From: Clostridiales bacterium CHKCI006
Lineage (GTDB): Bacteria > Bacillota_I > Bacilli_A > Erysipelotrichales > Coprobacillaceae
NCBI GenBank assembly: GCA_900018345.1
Contig: FCNA01000068.1
Location: 1-50,517, forward strand
Length of the DNA stretch: 50,517 bases
Reading direction: 5' to 3'
In this document: positions 1 through 7,968 of the stretch, piece after piece
Numbering within the stretch: the stretch's first letter is position 1
How the letters are laid out: every line of letters begins with the position of its first letter
Notes under the pieces: generated by a model
Databases searched by the model: none
Seen by the model: the letters and a program-made list of their open reading frames with translations, nothing else
What the model was told of the DNA's origin: nothing
Translations under genes and position numbers: made by a program

Positions 1-120
1 AAGATATCACAAGGTAAAGGTCATCTCTGTGCTTTGGGCCACTGTGTCAGAAAACTCATGAGAGTCATCTATCATCTATTAAGTACAGGAACATACTTTG
101 ATCCTGACCTGCTAAGATAG
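1..120 (+). CDS. IS110-family transposase, C-terminal fragment (cut by window edge)
   Basis: Frame 1 is open from the first base to a TAG at 118-120, giving 39 residues. They contain GKGHLCALGHCVRKLMRVIY followed by a short FDPDLL tail. This pattern is typical of the C-terminal transposase_20 region of IS110/IS116/IS902 transposases, where a small helix carrying a Leu/Cys-rich ALGHCVRKL segment precedes the end. These DEDD transposases act without long terminal inverted repeats, and none is visible downstream. It lies on the opposite strand to its neighbours. The rest of the gene lies left of the window, so whether the element is intact cannot be judged. Confidence 0.72.
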   Translation, partial: KISQGKGHLCALGHCVRKLMRVIYHLLSTGTYFDPDLLR

Positions 121-299
121 TCAACAAGCAAAAATAATGTAAGCGTTGCCAACGAGTTCTTTCTTTTTGGTAGTTTTTAGTGCACCTTAATTTTATACAA
201 ATACTCACAATGTCAATGTTCTTGATTCTTTTTTAGCTAACTTATTGCTTGATTTCCATTTTCATACTTTTTCATCGAAATCTCTTGACTTTTATATAG

Positions 300-461
300 T
301 TAGCTCCTTATTCCATAAAACCCATTAAACATTCTTTTGAAATCCTCATTTTTAGAAACATCAACATCCAGTACATGTTCCATAATATACCTATACCTTT
401 GAAGTCCCAATCCTTTTTCCATGGCAAACCATAAGGCCTTTTCTCCATCAATCTCTACCAT
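300..461 (-). CDS. Small ORF (53 aa) coupled to the FRG gene, possibly a truncated gene
   Basis: An ATG at 461 lies inside the last codons of the FRG gene (ATGGTAG, out of frame), so the ORF is positioned for translational coupling. The 53-residue product begins MVEIDGEKALWFAMEKGLGL and ends FKRMFNGFYGIRS. The ending looks like the interior of a longer protein, and the reading frame meets a TAA and then more stops. I read it as the surviving N-terminus of a second gene in an FRG-centred pair. I do not recognise the family. It was found by reading the minus strand below 461. Confidence 0.5.
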   Translation of the reverse strand: MVEIDGEKALWFAMEKGLGLQRYRYIMEHVLDVDVSKNEDFKRMFNGFYGIRS

Positions 462-1378
462 TGTATGTCACCTCTAATTTTTCTCTTGAAACTATTAGTA
501 ATTTCCTCGCATACGATATCGACACTATCAGCGAATAAAATTTCTCTGCTGATTCCAAACAACCGCAACTCTTGAATAATTTTTGCCTTAATCTCTTTTG
601 GAATAATAATCCGACCACAAATTTTCTCATGATCTTTTGGAATTGGATCAATCACTTTTTCAAAGCAGAATTCTTCAGAATTCCCATAAGGTACAATTCG
701 ATTTGGGAAAAGTATATAACGCCCTCGCTGCATCTGTTGACGCAAATGCCTTGCAGGTGCATATACAAAAAATAATTTCTCACAACATTCCTTAATCCAT
801 TGTCCTCCAGATTCAGATGATTTATGACAAATTTCATGTATCTGCTTCTGTTCAAGAAAATACGGCTGTGAAATAACTGCCCCATAAAAAAGACTAAGTG
901 TGCAGAAGGTTCCTCGTGCAAAACGATAACTATCTGCGATTGCATTAATAACAGGGTTGTTTGCTACATCCGTTTCATTATTTTTAAAAGCGAATACTTC
1001 TCCATTCTTATCATTATCTGAACAGCATGCAAAATACAGTGCAACTAAAGCATTCTCTGTAACATCCAAAAGCCGAGTCGGAATACCGTGATGCTGCAAA
1101 AGAGCTAACAATTCTAAAGGCAGTAGGTCACTATGAAAAATCTCTGGCATCTTATATTTGGCCATTTCAATTAAATTACGTTCTTCGTCTAAAATAGAAA
1201 TATCAACAGAGAATTTCCGGTTTCTTCCTAAAGAGGGAATCAATTCATATGCCATATTCGACTGTCCTCGAAAAAGCAGGTTTTCATTTTTATCTGCTCC
1301 GTTACGAATTAGTTTTCCATCTAATTCGCAAATCGTTTGAATAAAATCTAATAAATTTTCTATTTGTCTTTCAGCCAT
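455..1378 (-). CDS. FRG-domain protein
   Basis: The 307-residue protein carries the FRG signature: FRGQ at residues 36-39 followed by ELIPSLGR, then QHHGIPTRLLD at about 95-105 and ENALVALYFAC. FRG is a small Pfam domain named after its Phe-Arg-Gly motif. It is common in mobile and defence-associated bacterial genes, and its biochemical role is not settled. The start is supported by GGAGCTGAAAA just before ATG 1378 and by a promoter at 1433-1462. The gene is AT-rich compared with the ICE block that starts at about 1.5 kb. It overlaps a small coupled ORF at its 3' end. An anti-phage or stress role is inference only. Confidence 0.8.
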   Translation of the reverse strand: MAERQIENLLDFIQTICELDGKLIRNGADKNENLLFRGQSNMAYELIPSLGRNRKFSVDISILDEERNLIEMAKYKMPEIFHSDLLPLELLALLQHHGIPTRLLDVTENALVALYFACCSDNDKNGEVFAFKNNETDVANNPVINAIADSYRFARGTFCTLSLFYGAVISQPYFLEQKQIHEICHKSSESGGQWIKECCEKLFFVYAPARHLRQQMQRGRYILFPNRIVPYGNSEEFCFEKVIDPIPKDHEKICGRIIIPKEIKAKIIQELRLFGISREILFADSVDIVCEEITNSFKRKIRGDIQW

Positions 1379-1432
1379 TTTTCAGCTCCGTTCTTTATAG
1401 AGAACATCCTGTTCCCTTTCTTATAAATATTT

Positions 1433-1462
1433 ATTATATCACAAACTCTTTTTGAGGTGAAA
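1433..1462 (-). promoter_or_regulatory. Promoter of the FRG gene
   Basis: On the minus strand TATAAT (1433-1438) lies 18 bp from TTTCAC (1457-1462), about 55-80 bp upstream of the FRG start. A tandem 17-bp repeat abuts the -35 side. Confidence 0.5.
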
Positions 1463-1465
1463 TGT

Positions 1466-1499
1466 ACTTTCTTAAGTGCACAACTTTCTTAAGTGCACA
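1466..1499. repeat. Two perfect 17-bp tandem repeats upstream of the FRG promoter
   Basis: The unit ACTTTCTTAAGTGCACA occurs at 1466-1482 and 1483-1499, and a third partial copy (ACTTT) follows at 1501-1505. Each unit holds the palindromes CTTAAG and GTGCAC. The position directly upstream of the -35 suggests a regulator site, and it also lies at the composition change next to the ICE block. A related TTAGTGCAC occurs near 177-185 on the other side of the FRG region. Confidence 0.6.
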
Positions 1500-1519
1500 A
1501 ACTTTTGGAACAATTGCGG

Positions 1520-1954
1520 TTAACTTTCTTCCCATCCTTTCTGCCAGCTCACTGCGTCATCAAAAGAGAAGGAGCCATTCAGTCTTTTAACCTCCTTGAC
1601 ACATTCTCCCCGCAGACGATCCAGTGACACCGGATCGATGTTGTTATTCGCTGCGACAACGTTCATCATGACCGCCAGCTCCACAGCCAGCTTGAAAAGC
1701 ATTCGGTTCTGCCGGTGATCACTCTCCGCTACAATGCTTTTCAGTGTCGAGGTAACGATGTTTGGAAGATAGGTTTTGTTATCCTCTGCGGAGAGATATC
1801 CGGCATAAAAAATCACAGCCTTTTCAATGAATTCGCTCCGGCTGTCGCAGTTATCTTTTTTGTAGAGAGTGTCCGCCAGCTCCAGGGTGGATGGCCTGAT
1901 CCAAAGCTGGAAGCGGCGTTTGATTTCTTTCTTTTCTGCTTCTGTATCCTGCAT
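1520..1954 (-). CDS. Conserved ICE protein with ribbon-helix-helix-like N-terminus
   Basis: The 144-residue protein starts at ATG 1954, nine bases after AGGAGG. The longer upstream reading has no ribosome site. Residues 10-60 (RFQLWIRPSTLELADTLY, then CDSRSEFIEKAVIFYAGYL) have the strand-helix-helix shape of RHH proteins such as accessory mobilisation factors: a basic strand, a turn, and the SRSEFIEKA helix. The C-terminal half is predicted helical. It is the last gene of the visible ICE run and lies where a relaxosome accessory gene would be expected. DNA binding is inferred, and no relaxase follows in the window. Confidence 0.6.
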   Translation of the reverse strand: MQDTEAEKKEIKRRFQLWIRPSTLELADTLYKKDNCDSRSEFIEKAVIFYAGYLSAEDNKTYLPNIVTSTLKSIVAESDHRQNRMLFKLAVELAVMMNVVAANNNIDPVSLDRLRGECVKEVKRLNGSFSFDDAVSWQKGWEES

Positions 1955-2357
1955 GGATGAAGCCCTCCTTCCTGATCGTAGGAACCTGTCAAAGCACCGT
2001 AACATTCCTTGAAACCTCTGGTTTTCAGGGAATAAAAGCACCTGACCAGGAACCTTTTGCCCAAATCCGGCACCGTAATGATATTTCTTTCAGAAGCGGC
2101 GAAAAGCCTTGAAGCGGCCGGCTCTGCCGGACGCAGTGAGCTGGAGCGGGGCCGCCATGCGGCACCGTCCCTTTCTCCTGCTTGATTTTCGACCCTGTAT
2201 CCGCACAGGGAACCGTTGCTTCTCTATGGGGAGGGGCCTGCCTTCACACGGGCCGCAAACGCCTCGCAAACCGGCGGGGAGGGATACTTCCTCGACCTCG
2301 TCCACAAAATCGCAACACGGGGCCGACAGGCGGCTCACCGGGGCGTTCTTTCTTGCA
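1955..2357. other. GC-rich gap with no convincing gene
   Basis: About 400 bases separate two ICE genes. The segment is very GC-rich and holds overlapping open frames on both strands, none with a ribosome site or recognisable domain. The minus frame 2090-2338 is open for 82 codons but reads as low-complexity Arg/Pro/Gly. The DNA may be functional (untranslated leader, transfer origin) or a remnant of lost genes. I see no strong hairpin with a T-run. Confidence 0.4.
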
Positions 2358-3032
2358 TCACATTCCCTGGATCTGTGGTGTTATTTCTTCTGGCTCCTTC
2401 TGCTGGATCTCTTGGCCATGGAGCGCATCTTCAAAAATCTGCTCTCTGGTCTGTAGGGAAAGACCATTTCTCCTTTCTGCCCGGTAGATCGCTGTGGATA
2501 CATCTTTCAACCGATAGCTGCGCCACTCCGGATCGGCTTGCTCTTTTACACTGATGATGCCGGAATCAAAATCAAATTCCAGGAGAGCGGTGATGCGTTC
2601 ATCATGCTCCATGGCATCGCATAGGATCGAGAAGGTCAGGTCATCGATGGGCTGATGCTCTCCGAAGGCAACCGCCAGACTGTCCAGCGTGAGTTTCCCC
2701 ACATCCTCCTGCAGGAAGTTCCGGTAGCGATAGGCGGCGCTGTAAAGCGTATTCCGCAGATCGGAAGTGAAATGAAAATCATCTCCGTCCTCATGGAAAT
2801 GGATCACAGCAAACCGTCTGGCGGCTTCAGCCTCACGCTGTGCCTGTGCTTCTTCCTGACGAATCAACGCTTCGATTTCCTCACGCTTTTCTTCCGGGAC
2901 GAGAGACGCATAGGTTTCCTCAAAACATTTTCGCAGTACACCTTCGATGGTACGCCCCTGATCGTTCAGCACTTCGTCCAGAGCAGCGAGACGATGTTCG
3001 TTAAAATAAACCGTGACGTCGATATCATTCAT
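2358..3032 (-). CDS. Conserved ICE protein, RHH-like N-terminus
   Basis: 224 residues from ATG 3032, which overlaps the end of the DUF6103 gene by a few bases. AAGGGAGA lies about ten bases upstream. The N-terminus (DIDVTVYFNEHRLAALDEVL, then a helix ending in KCFEETY) mirrors that of the DUF6103 neighbour, suggesting a related strand-helix-helix fold. An EEAQAQREAEAAR helix follows, then a globular region of unknown role ending in Gln/Glu-rich residues. It probably belongs to a paired RHH family arising by duplication. Function unknown. Confidence 0.68.
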   Translation of the reverse strand: MNDIDVTVYFNEHRLAALDEVLNDQGRTIEGVLRKCFEETYASLVPEEKREEIEALIRQEEAQAQREAEAARRFAVIHFHEDGDDFHFTSDLRNTLYSAAYRYRNFLQEDVGKLTLDSLAVAFGEHQPIDDLTFSILCDAMEHDERITALLEFDFDSGIISVKEQADPEWRSYRLKDVSTAIYRAERRNGLSLQTREQIFEDALHGQEIQQKEPEEITPQIQGM

Positions 3033-3312
3033 GGGCCATGTCTCCCTTTGACTCATTCATTGTTCCATGCACGTTGGGCGGCTGCACCTTTTTCTCCGGC
3101 CTGGGCCGCCTTACCCTGGGCGCAGGATCTGCCGGTTCGCCAGAGCGCATCTCAATAAATTCCCGCACATTGGACGGGACATGTTTGCCATAGAATCCCT
3201 CCATGGCTTTGGTCAGCTCATCTTCAAGCTGCAGATCTTTCTGCTCCATGTAGAGCCGGAGCGCAGTCAGTTTTTCCTCATCAAAGGAAATTGTTACATT
3301 GGTTTTCTTCAT
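3025..3312 (-). CDS. DUF6103 family protein
   Basis: 95 residues starting at ATG 3312 (MKKTNVTISFDEEKLTAL). The pattern of beta-strand VTISF, helix EKLTALRLYMEQ and helix LEDELTKAMEGFYGKHVP is that of DUF6103, a small ICE-associated family with RHH-like features. A basic, proline-rich tail follows. AGGAGG lies just upstream of the chosen start. The ORF overlaps the next gene by eight bases, so the two are probably co-translated. Role unknown; DNA binding is plausible. Confidence 0.72.
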   Translation of the reverse strand: MKKTNVTISFDEEKLTALRLYMEQKDLQLEDELTKAMEGFYGKHVPSNVREFIEMRSGEPADPAPRVRRPRPEKKVQPPNVHGTMNESKGDMAHE

Positions 3313-3323
3313 AGGTTCCTCCT

Positions 3324-4373
3324 TCACATGGAAAGAGCAGGCCCGGAGTCCTGCCTCCAGTCCTGCTCATCCTCACTTACATGATTCATTTTTGCCTGCC
3401 CCATGGGTGTCTGATGGAACACGGTACTGTCTGTACAGCTGTTCGTCCAGTCGGTCTGTTCCATGCGGCAGCTCTGGATCAGTGCTCCGGAAAAGTTGCT
3501 GTGGGTAAAGATGGCTCCCCGGAAGGTACAGCCATCGGCCACCATCTTTTTAAAGCATGTTTCCTCAGCAGTGACGCCCTTGAGATCACAGGAGAACAAG
3601 GTTGCCTCTGTAAAATCAGAGAAGCACAGCTCCGTCTGCGCCAGATTCGTTTCATACATTCTGGTTCCTGCGAAGATGGCGCTGTTCAGATTCCGATGGC
3701 TCAGATTCAGTCCGGACAGATCGTATCCGGAGAAGTCAGCCTGTTCGCCGCCCGCATCGTGAAGCCAGAGGACATGTTTGGCGCAAATCACATCTGCGTC
3801 CTCCTGGCTGAGCCGGGGAAGTTCTTTTTCTTCATGGACATATTGCGGGTTCAGCTTGATGCACAGCTCATCGCCCAGGTCATCCAGATACGCAATCTCC
3901 GGGCGATCCTCCAGCATCCCAACGAGAAGCTGGGCTTCAACTTTATCTAATGCCAGCTCATCTGTCAGTATCCGGTACATTCCGCTCTGCTGGTCGATGA
4001 TGGCTTTTTGTGTGTATTGCTCCGCCATTTCCGCCATCTCCTGATTGAATTTTGCTATTGTAGGGTACTGATCCAGGAGATAAAGCTGGCGAGCCTTGGG
4101 AAGAAACGCATGGTAGCGGGCATAGTGATAGCCTTCTGCGTCAACGAGGATACCATCCTCCTGGTTTTCCCCCAGCACCAACAGGCAGTGCCGGGTTCCG
4201 TCCGTATCCTGACGCATGGCTCCACGGTGTTTGGCAATAAAATCATACTCCGCCAGCGGTGATTGATAGAAGCGGGCATACTCTCTTTCAGACAGCTCCA
4301 ACACCTTCTCTACCACACAATGCTGAGAGCGGATTTCTTCATCCTTGCGATGAAAAAATGCATAGAGTTCCAT
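3324..4373 (-). CDS. Pentapeptide-repeat protein of an ICE-associated family
   Basis: 349 residues. ATG 4373 is preferred because the upstream GTG at 4382 lies inside the AGGAGGTGA ribosome site. The first 200 residues form a conserved ICE domain without known function. Residues of about 205-320 carry pentapeptide-type repeats (ADFSGYDLSGLNLSHRNLNS, later ATLFSCDLKG and CTFRGAIFTHSNFSGALI), which fold as a right-handed beta helix. Such repeats occur in DNA mimics and scaffold proteins. Nothing here shows which role applies. It sits in the operon between the DUF6103 gene and a small hypothetical gene. Confidence 0.72.
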   Translation of the reverse strand: MELYAFFHRKDEEIRSQHCVVEKVLELSEREYARFYQSPLAEYDFIAKHRGAMRQDTDGTRHCLLVLGENQEDGILVDAEGYHYARYHAFLPKARQLYLLDQYPTIAKFNQEMAEMAEQYTQKAIIDQQSGMYRILTDELALDKVEAQLLVGMLEDRPEIAYLDDLGDELCIKLNPQYVHEEKELPRLSQEDADVICAKHVLWLHDAGGEQADFSGYDLSGLNLSHRNLNSAIFAGTRMYETNLAQTELCFSDFTEATLFSCDLKGVTAEETCFKKMVADGCTFRGAIFTHSNFSGALIQSCRMEQTDWTNSCTDSTVFHQTPMGQAKMNHVSEDEQDWRQDSGPALSM

Positions 4374-4387
4374 TCCTGTCACCTCCT

Positions 4388-4813
4388 TTACCGCATAACA
4401 AGATCCGATGTCATGCCCTCAGTCTGTTCCTTGGCTGCGTCCGGTTCTGATGGATTCTCTGGTACGCCCGCATTCCCCTGGGGGAGATGGTCATCGTAGA
4501 TATTACAGCCCAGCAGAGAGAATACACTCCCCATCCCGGCTGCGCCGCCCTGATTACAGGCCGGACAGTATTCCAGATGGTAAGACATTTCGATATGATC
4601 CTCTGTCATGATCAGCTCATTGATTTCTTCTTCCTGTTTTAACGCAATCACGATCAACCTTCCGGCATCACTGTCGGCGGAAAGGTCAAGCCCAAACCGA
4701 TTTTGGATTTCTTCGAAGCCTACTGACCACCTTCCAGTTGTTGTCTGGCTGGTTCCTTCCCGGACGAGGACATCCGCAATCTCTCTGGCCGTGAATTGTT
4801 TTTTCTTACACAT
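4388..4813 (-). CDS. Conserved hypothetical ICE protein
   Basis: 141 residues from ATG 4813 behind GGAGCGAACAAC. The N-terminus (AREIADVLVREGTSQTTTGR) looks like a small helical, possibly winged-helix-type segment. A CPAC pair occurs near residues 83-86. The C-terminus is disordered. It lies six bases upstream of the pentapeptide gene and after a strong terminator at 4832-4861, so it probably begins or resumes a transcription unit. I do not recognise the family. Confidence 0.6.
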   Translation of the reverse strand: MCKKKQFTAREIADVLVREGTSQTTTGRWSVGFEEIQNRFGLDLSADSDAGRLIVIALKQEEEINELIMTEDHIEMSYHLEYCPACNQGGAAGMGSVFSLLGCNIYDDHLPQGNAGVPENPSEPDAAKEQTEGMTSDLVMR

Positions 4814-4831
4814 GTTGTTCGCTCCATTCCA

Positions 4832-4861
4832 TAAAAATGGGGCGGCCTGTTTTGGCCGCCC
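4832..4861 (-). terminator. Rho-independent terminator inside the ICE operon
   Basis: On the minus strand GGGCGGCC pairs with GGCCGCCC around a six-base loop and is followed by CATTTTT. It lies between DUF5348 (ends 4868) and the next gene (starts 4813), so it separates the T4SS block from the downstream accessory block. Confidence 0.75.
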
Positions 4862-4867
4862 GTCCTG

Positions 4868-5089
4868 TCACATCCGTACTCGAAGCCCCGCAAGCTGATC
4901 CGTTTTTACACCGACCAGATACCAGCGGTCATCCATTTCAATGCGGGTAGGCACCCATCGGCTGCCTATGAGGACATCAAAGCATTCCCCACAGTGCAGG
5001 CCGCCATAGTAACGCTCCATGGAGAAGCGGATATCATATCGTCCGCTTTCCTCATCGTAAACCAGAGTTCCTTGTCGTTTCCGTTCCAT
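4868..5089 (-). CDS. DUF5348 domain protein
   Basis: 73 residues from ATG 5089 behind AGGAGGATGTT. The sequence GTLVYDEESGRYDIRF, then YYGGLHCGECFDV and RWVPTRIEM, matches the conserved core of DUF5348, a short beta-rich family found almost only in Firmicutes conjugative elements. It follows the CHAP hydrolase gene by nine bases and ends just before a terminator, so it closes the transfer operon. Function unknown. Confidence 0.78.
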   Translation of the reverse strand: MERKRQGTLVYDEESGRYDIRFSMERYYGGLHCGECFDVLIGSRWVPTRIEMDDRWYLVGVKTDQLAGLRVRM

Positions 5090-5098
5090 AACATCCTC

Positions 5099-6049
5099 CT
5101 ATTGTGTTGGTGTTTCATTATTACTGTTGTCGGTTTCGCCGCCCACCTGCAAAACGCCATAGCCCAGGATTTCATAATAGCCCACACTGTAGGAGCGCTC
5201 CCGGCAGGCATCCCCGGAGTTTCCTTCGATGGTGTGGACGGTTCCATTCTCCACGCTGGCTACGATCCCCACATGGTCGGACACGCCATCCTGCCCATTG
5301 TCCGCCCAATCAAAGAAGATGATCATGCCGGGGGAAGGTGTTTCTGTTCCCGCCAGCCATTGATTTCTCTGTTGGAACCAATTGACGCCATCGGAACAGA
5401 GGGAGAACTTGGGGCAGATACCACGATCAATGTAGCCGCACTGATCGGCACACCAGGAGACGAAGCAGGCGCACCATTCCACACGGGATTCGAATCCGTA
5501 CCAGCTCCAGTAGGGCTGCCCGCCTTCGTTGCCGAGCTGAGACTGGGCCACGGAGACGATCTCCTGATTGACGCCCACGATGAGCTGGGTAAACTCTGCC
5601 GCATCGATGTCTGTTCCGAAGGCGGCATTGACGGCGGCGATGAGCTGTTCATCTGTCTGATCCGGTGCGAAGCAGCCCACCAGCTTACTCACGAAATCCG
5701 GCTCAAAGGAAAATTCATAGAGGGCAGTCGTATAAAGCACCTGGGCCTCCCGCACCTTCTGCCAGTCATAACCGGCGGCGGTCATGGCATCCTCGATGGC
5801 ATACATGGTATCCTCCACGCCTTGGAGCTTGACGAGTTCCTCGGCGGAGAGGTTCTGTTCTACCATCTGTTGAAGCTCTGCGGTATCGAATTCAATGGTA
5901 CCGTTGAAGATGGATACGATAGCCACGATGGGCATCACAATGATGATAATGATGCCCAGGACGATCCCGCCCACCACCTTGAGTACCTTTTTATCGGTGA
6001 GAAGGGATACGGCAATCTTTTTGAGCGCCGCACCCACTGTGGCACTCAT
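5099..6049 (-). CDS. Membrane-anchored CHAP-domain peptidoglycan hydrolase (T4SS VirB1-like)
   Basis: 316 residues. One membrane segment (about 25-48, VVGGIVLGIIIIIVMPIV) is followed by an extracellular helical region and a CHAP cysteine amidohydrolase/peptidase domain (about 165-300). The catalytic candidates are Cys193 in EWCACFVSW and His259 in SDHVGIVASV. In conjugative elements this enzyme locally opens the cell wall for the transfer apparatus. The start overlaps the VirB4 stop and has CCGGAGGCCG before it, so the two are translationally coupled. Usual Tn916-type homologues also carry an N-terminal lysozyme-like domain; the 120 residues before CHAP here are not clearly one. Confidence 0.85.
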   Translation of the reverse strand: MSATVGAALKKIAVSLLTDKKVLKVVGGIVLGIIIIIVMPIVAIVSIFNGTIEFDTAELQQMVEQNLSAEELVKLQGVEDTMYAIEDAMTAAGYDWQKVREAQVLYTTALYEFSFEPDFVSKLVGCFAPDQTDEQLIAAVNAAFGTDIDAAEFTQLIVGVNQEIVSVAQSQLGNEGGQPYWSWYGFESRVEWCACFVSWCADQCGYIDRGICPKFSLCSDGVNWFQQRNQWLAGTETPSPGMIIFFDWADNGQDGVSDHVGIVASVENGTVHTIEGNSGDACRERSYSVGYYEILGYGVLQVGGETDNSNNETPTQ

Positions 6050-7881
6050 CGGCCTCCGGCCTTTCCGAAGATGGCTGATTTATAGTCCGGCGCAATGACC
6101 TGTAAAAGATACCGCTCAATCCCGCACCGGTACAGGCAGGTGCCTCTCTCCGGATATTTGATCAGTTCAAACTCCGATGGCTCCACCTGGAGGGCATCCA
6201 TAAACTCTGCCGGATTGATCTGGCCGGGGTTAAAGAGGAACTGATGGGTGGGGATACTAAACAGCGGTTTCGTCATCTCGCAGACCTCCGGCATCAGGAA
6301 GTCATTGATGTTCTGGCTGGCGATGATGATCGCTGACTCCTTCTTCCGGACACGCTTCATGGCGTTTCGGATATACTCGATGGAGGTCAGGTTGGTCAGG
6401 TACATATACAGCTCGTCAATGGCGGCTGCGGTATTTCCTTTGCCCAGGAGCTGGTTGGACATAAAGGAAAGCAGATTAAAAAGCATGGCATCCTTCAGCC
6501 TGCGGTTGGTGTCCATCAGCCCCTTCACACCGAAACACAGGAAGGCATCGTCCGTGATGTTGGTGTAGCCATTGAAATACTTGCTTTCCGATCCCACGCA
6601 CATGGAATGGATGCCCAGGCATACCTGCTGGAGGGTTTCCTCTGTGTACAGGTACTTCCGCTGCTTGTCGTAGGTCATGAATTCTTCCTCGCACAGCTTA
6701 TAGAAGTCCTCCATGATGGGGAAATCCGTAGGCTTTTTGGCGCTGTAGTCCGTGCTGTCGGTAATGCCGAACCGGGCATACAGCTTGGCCAACAGGATCT
6801 CAATGGTGTCGATTTGCACATCCGTGAAATCCTTATAGGCCCGGAAGAAGTCCTTCAGGTAAGCGATGTGCTGGGAGAGCCTGGTCACTTTCCGGAAGGC
6901 CAACGGTGTGGTGGCATCGATCTCGCCCTCCGTGCCATCGCCCCATGCCTTTGGCTCTAAGGGGTTGACGATGTACTCGCCGGACATGAAATCGATGTAG
7001 CAGCCACCCAGGGCCTCCGTCAGTTCCTCGTATTCCGCCTCCACATCTAAGGCGATGACCAGCTTTCCTGCCTCCCTTAAGTTGGTCAGGATCAGCTTTA
7101 AGAGATAGGATTTCCCCTGGCCGGAGTTGCCAAGGATCAGGATATTGCTGGTGGTCTTATCCTCGCTACGCCGGTCAAAGTCTACCAGGATATTGGTGCC
7201 ATACTTATCCCGGCCCAGGTAGATACCACGTGGATCGGTCTTGCCGGAAAAGTTAAAGGGGTACAGGTTGGCTACGGAGCTGGCGGGCAGCACACGCTCG
7301 AACTGCGCCCCGAACTGATTGGCCCCCACAGGCAGAACAGAAAGATATCCTTCCTTCTGCCGGAGGGTGAGCCGGTCAACCGTGATTTTGGAGCGAGTCA
7401 GCTCCATAGCGATCTCTGACTGCAGCTCCTTTAAGGCATCCATGCCCTTGGCTTTCAGCTCAATGAACACGGAGCAATGGAGAAGCGGTTCCTTGTTTTT
7501 CCGAAGGTTGGCCAGAAGCTCCACCACATCCTGCAGATTCCCTTCGGCCTCAATGGTTTCATTCACATCGCTGCCGGTACTCATCAGCTTGTTCTTCCGG
7601 GTGGCGTTCTGCAGGATCTTCCTCTGTTCCATGGCCTCCACCAGCCGGTGGTAGATCCGAAGCGTCACGCCATTGCGGTCAGCAAGCTGGGAAAGGATGG
7701 CCTGTTCCTCGGTGGAGGGCGGGTACTCCCGGATGGCCCACACGCAGCGGTAACTGTCTCCAACGATATAGTGGTCGGAAAGGAACTTGATGGTACCCGG
7801 CAGGATGCAGTCGAAGAAGTCCTTGGTGCGGATTTCCTCCATCTGCTCCGGTGTCAGCACCTTGGGTTTTCGTTTGAACAT
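6046..7881 (-). CDS. VirB4-family conjugative transfer ATPase
   Basis: 611 residues, slightly short for VirB4 because its usual N-terminal region is supplied by a separate upstream gene. Walker A is GNSGQGKS at 251-258. The Walker B region is AAAIDELYMYL in the C-terminal half, followed by the ASQNINDF sensor-like motif. It energises substrate and pilin movement at the inner face of the membrane. The start ATG 7881 follows AAGGAGGTAAGAA. It is coupled by overlap to the CHAP hydrolase and sits downstream of sortase, PrgI and VirB6-like genes, the standard order for this ICE group. Confidence 0.92.
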   Translation of the reverse strand: MFKRKPKVLTPEQMEEIRTKDFFDCILPGTIKFLSDHYIVGDSYRCVWAIREYPPSTEEQAILSQLADRNGVTLRIYHRLVEAMEQRKILQNATRKNKLMSTGSDVNETIEAEGNLQDVVELLANLRKNKEPLLHCSVFIELKAKGMDALKELQSEIAMELTRSKITVDRLTLRQKEGYLSVLPVGANQFGAQFERVLPASSVANLYPFNFSGKTDPRGIYLGRDKYGTNILVDFDRRSEDKTTSNILILGNSGQGKSYLLKLILTNLREAGKLVIALDVEAEYEELTEALGGCYIDFMSGEYIVNPLEPKAWGDGTEGEIDATTPLAFRKVTRLSQHIAYLKDFFRAYKDFTDVQIDTIEILLAKLYARFGITDSTDYSAKKPTDFPIMEDFYKLCEEEFMTYDKQRKYLYTEETLQQVCLGIHSMCVGSESKYFNGYTNITDDAFLCFGVKGLMDTNRRLKDAMLFNLLSFMSNQLLGKGNTAAAIDELYMYLTNLTSIEYIRNAMKRVRKKESAIIIASQNINDFLMPEVCEMTKPLFSIPTHQFLFNPGQINPAEFMDALQVEPSEFELIKYPERGTCLYRCGIERYLLQVIAPDYKSAIFGKAGGR

Positions 7882-7968
7882 TTCTTACCTCCTTGCCGCC
7901 GCTTTGCACCGGCAAGGGGATCAGAAAAGGCCGCTTTGCCTGATGCAAAACGACCGATAGTTGATTGG

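Noticed and set aside
2090-2338. 82-codon minus-strand frame in the GC-rich ICE gap
   Set aside because: No ribosome site, low-complexity Arg/Pro/Gly content and no family; treated as noncoding.
4994-6085. 363-codon plus-strand frame
   Set aside because: It mirrors the CHAP hydrolase gene, which has a clear domain and ribosome site.
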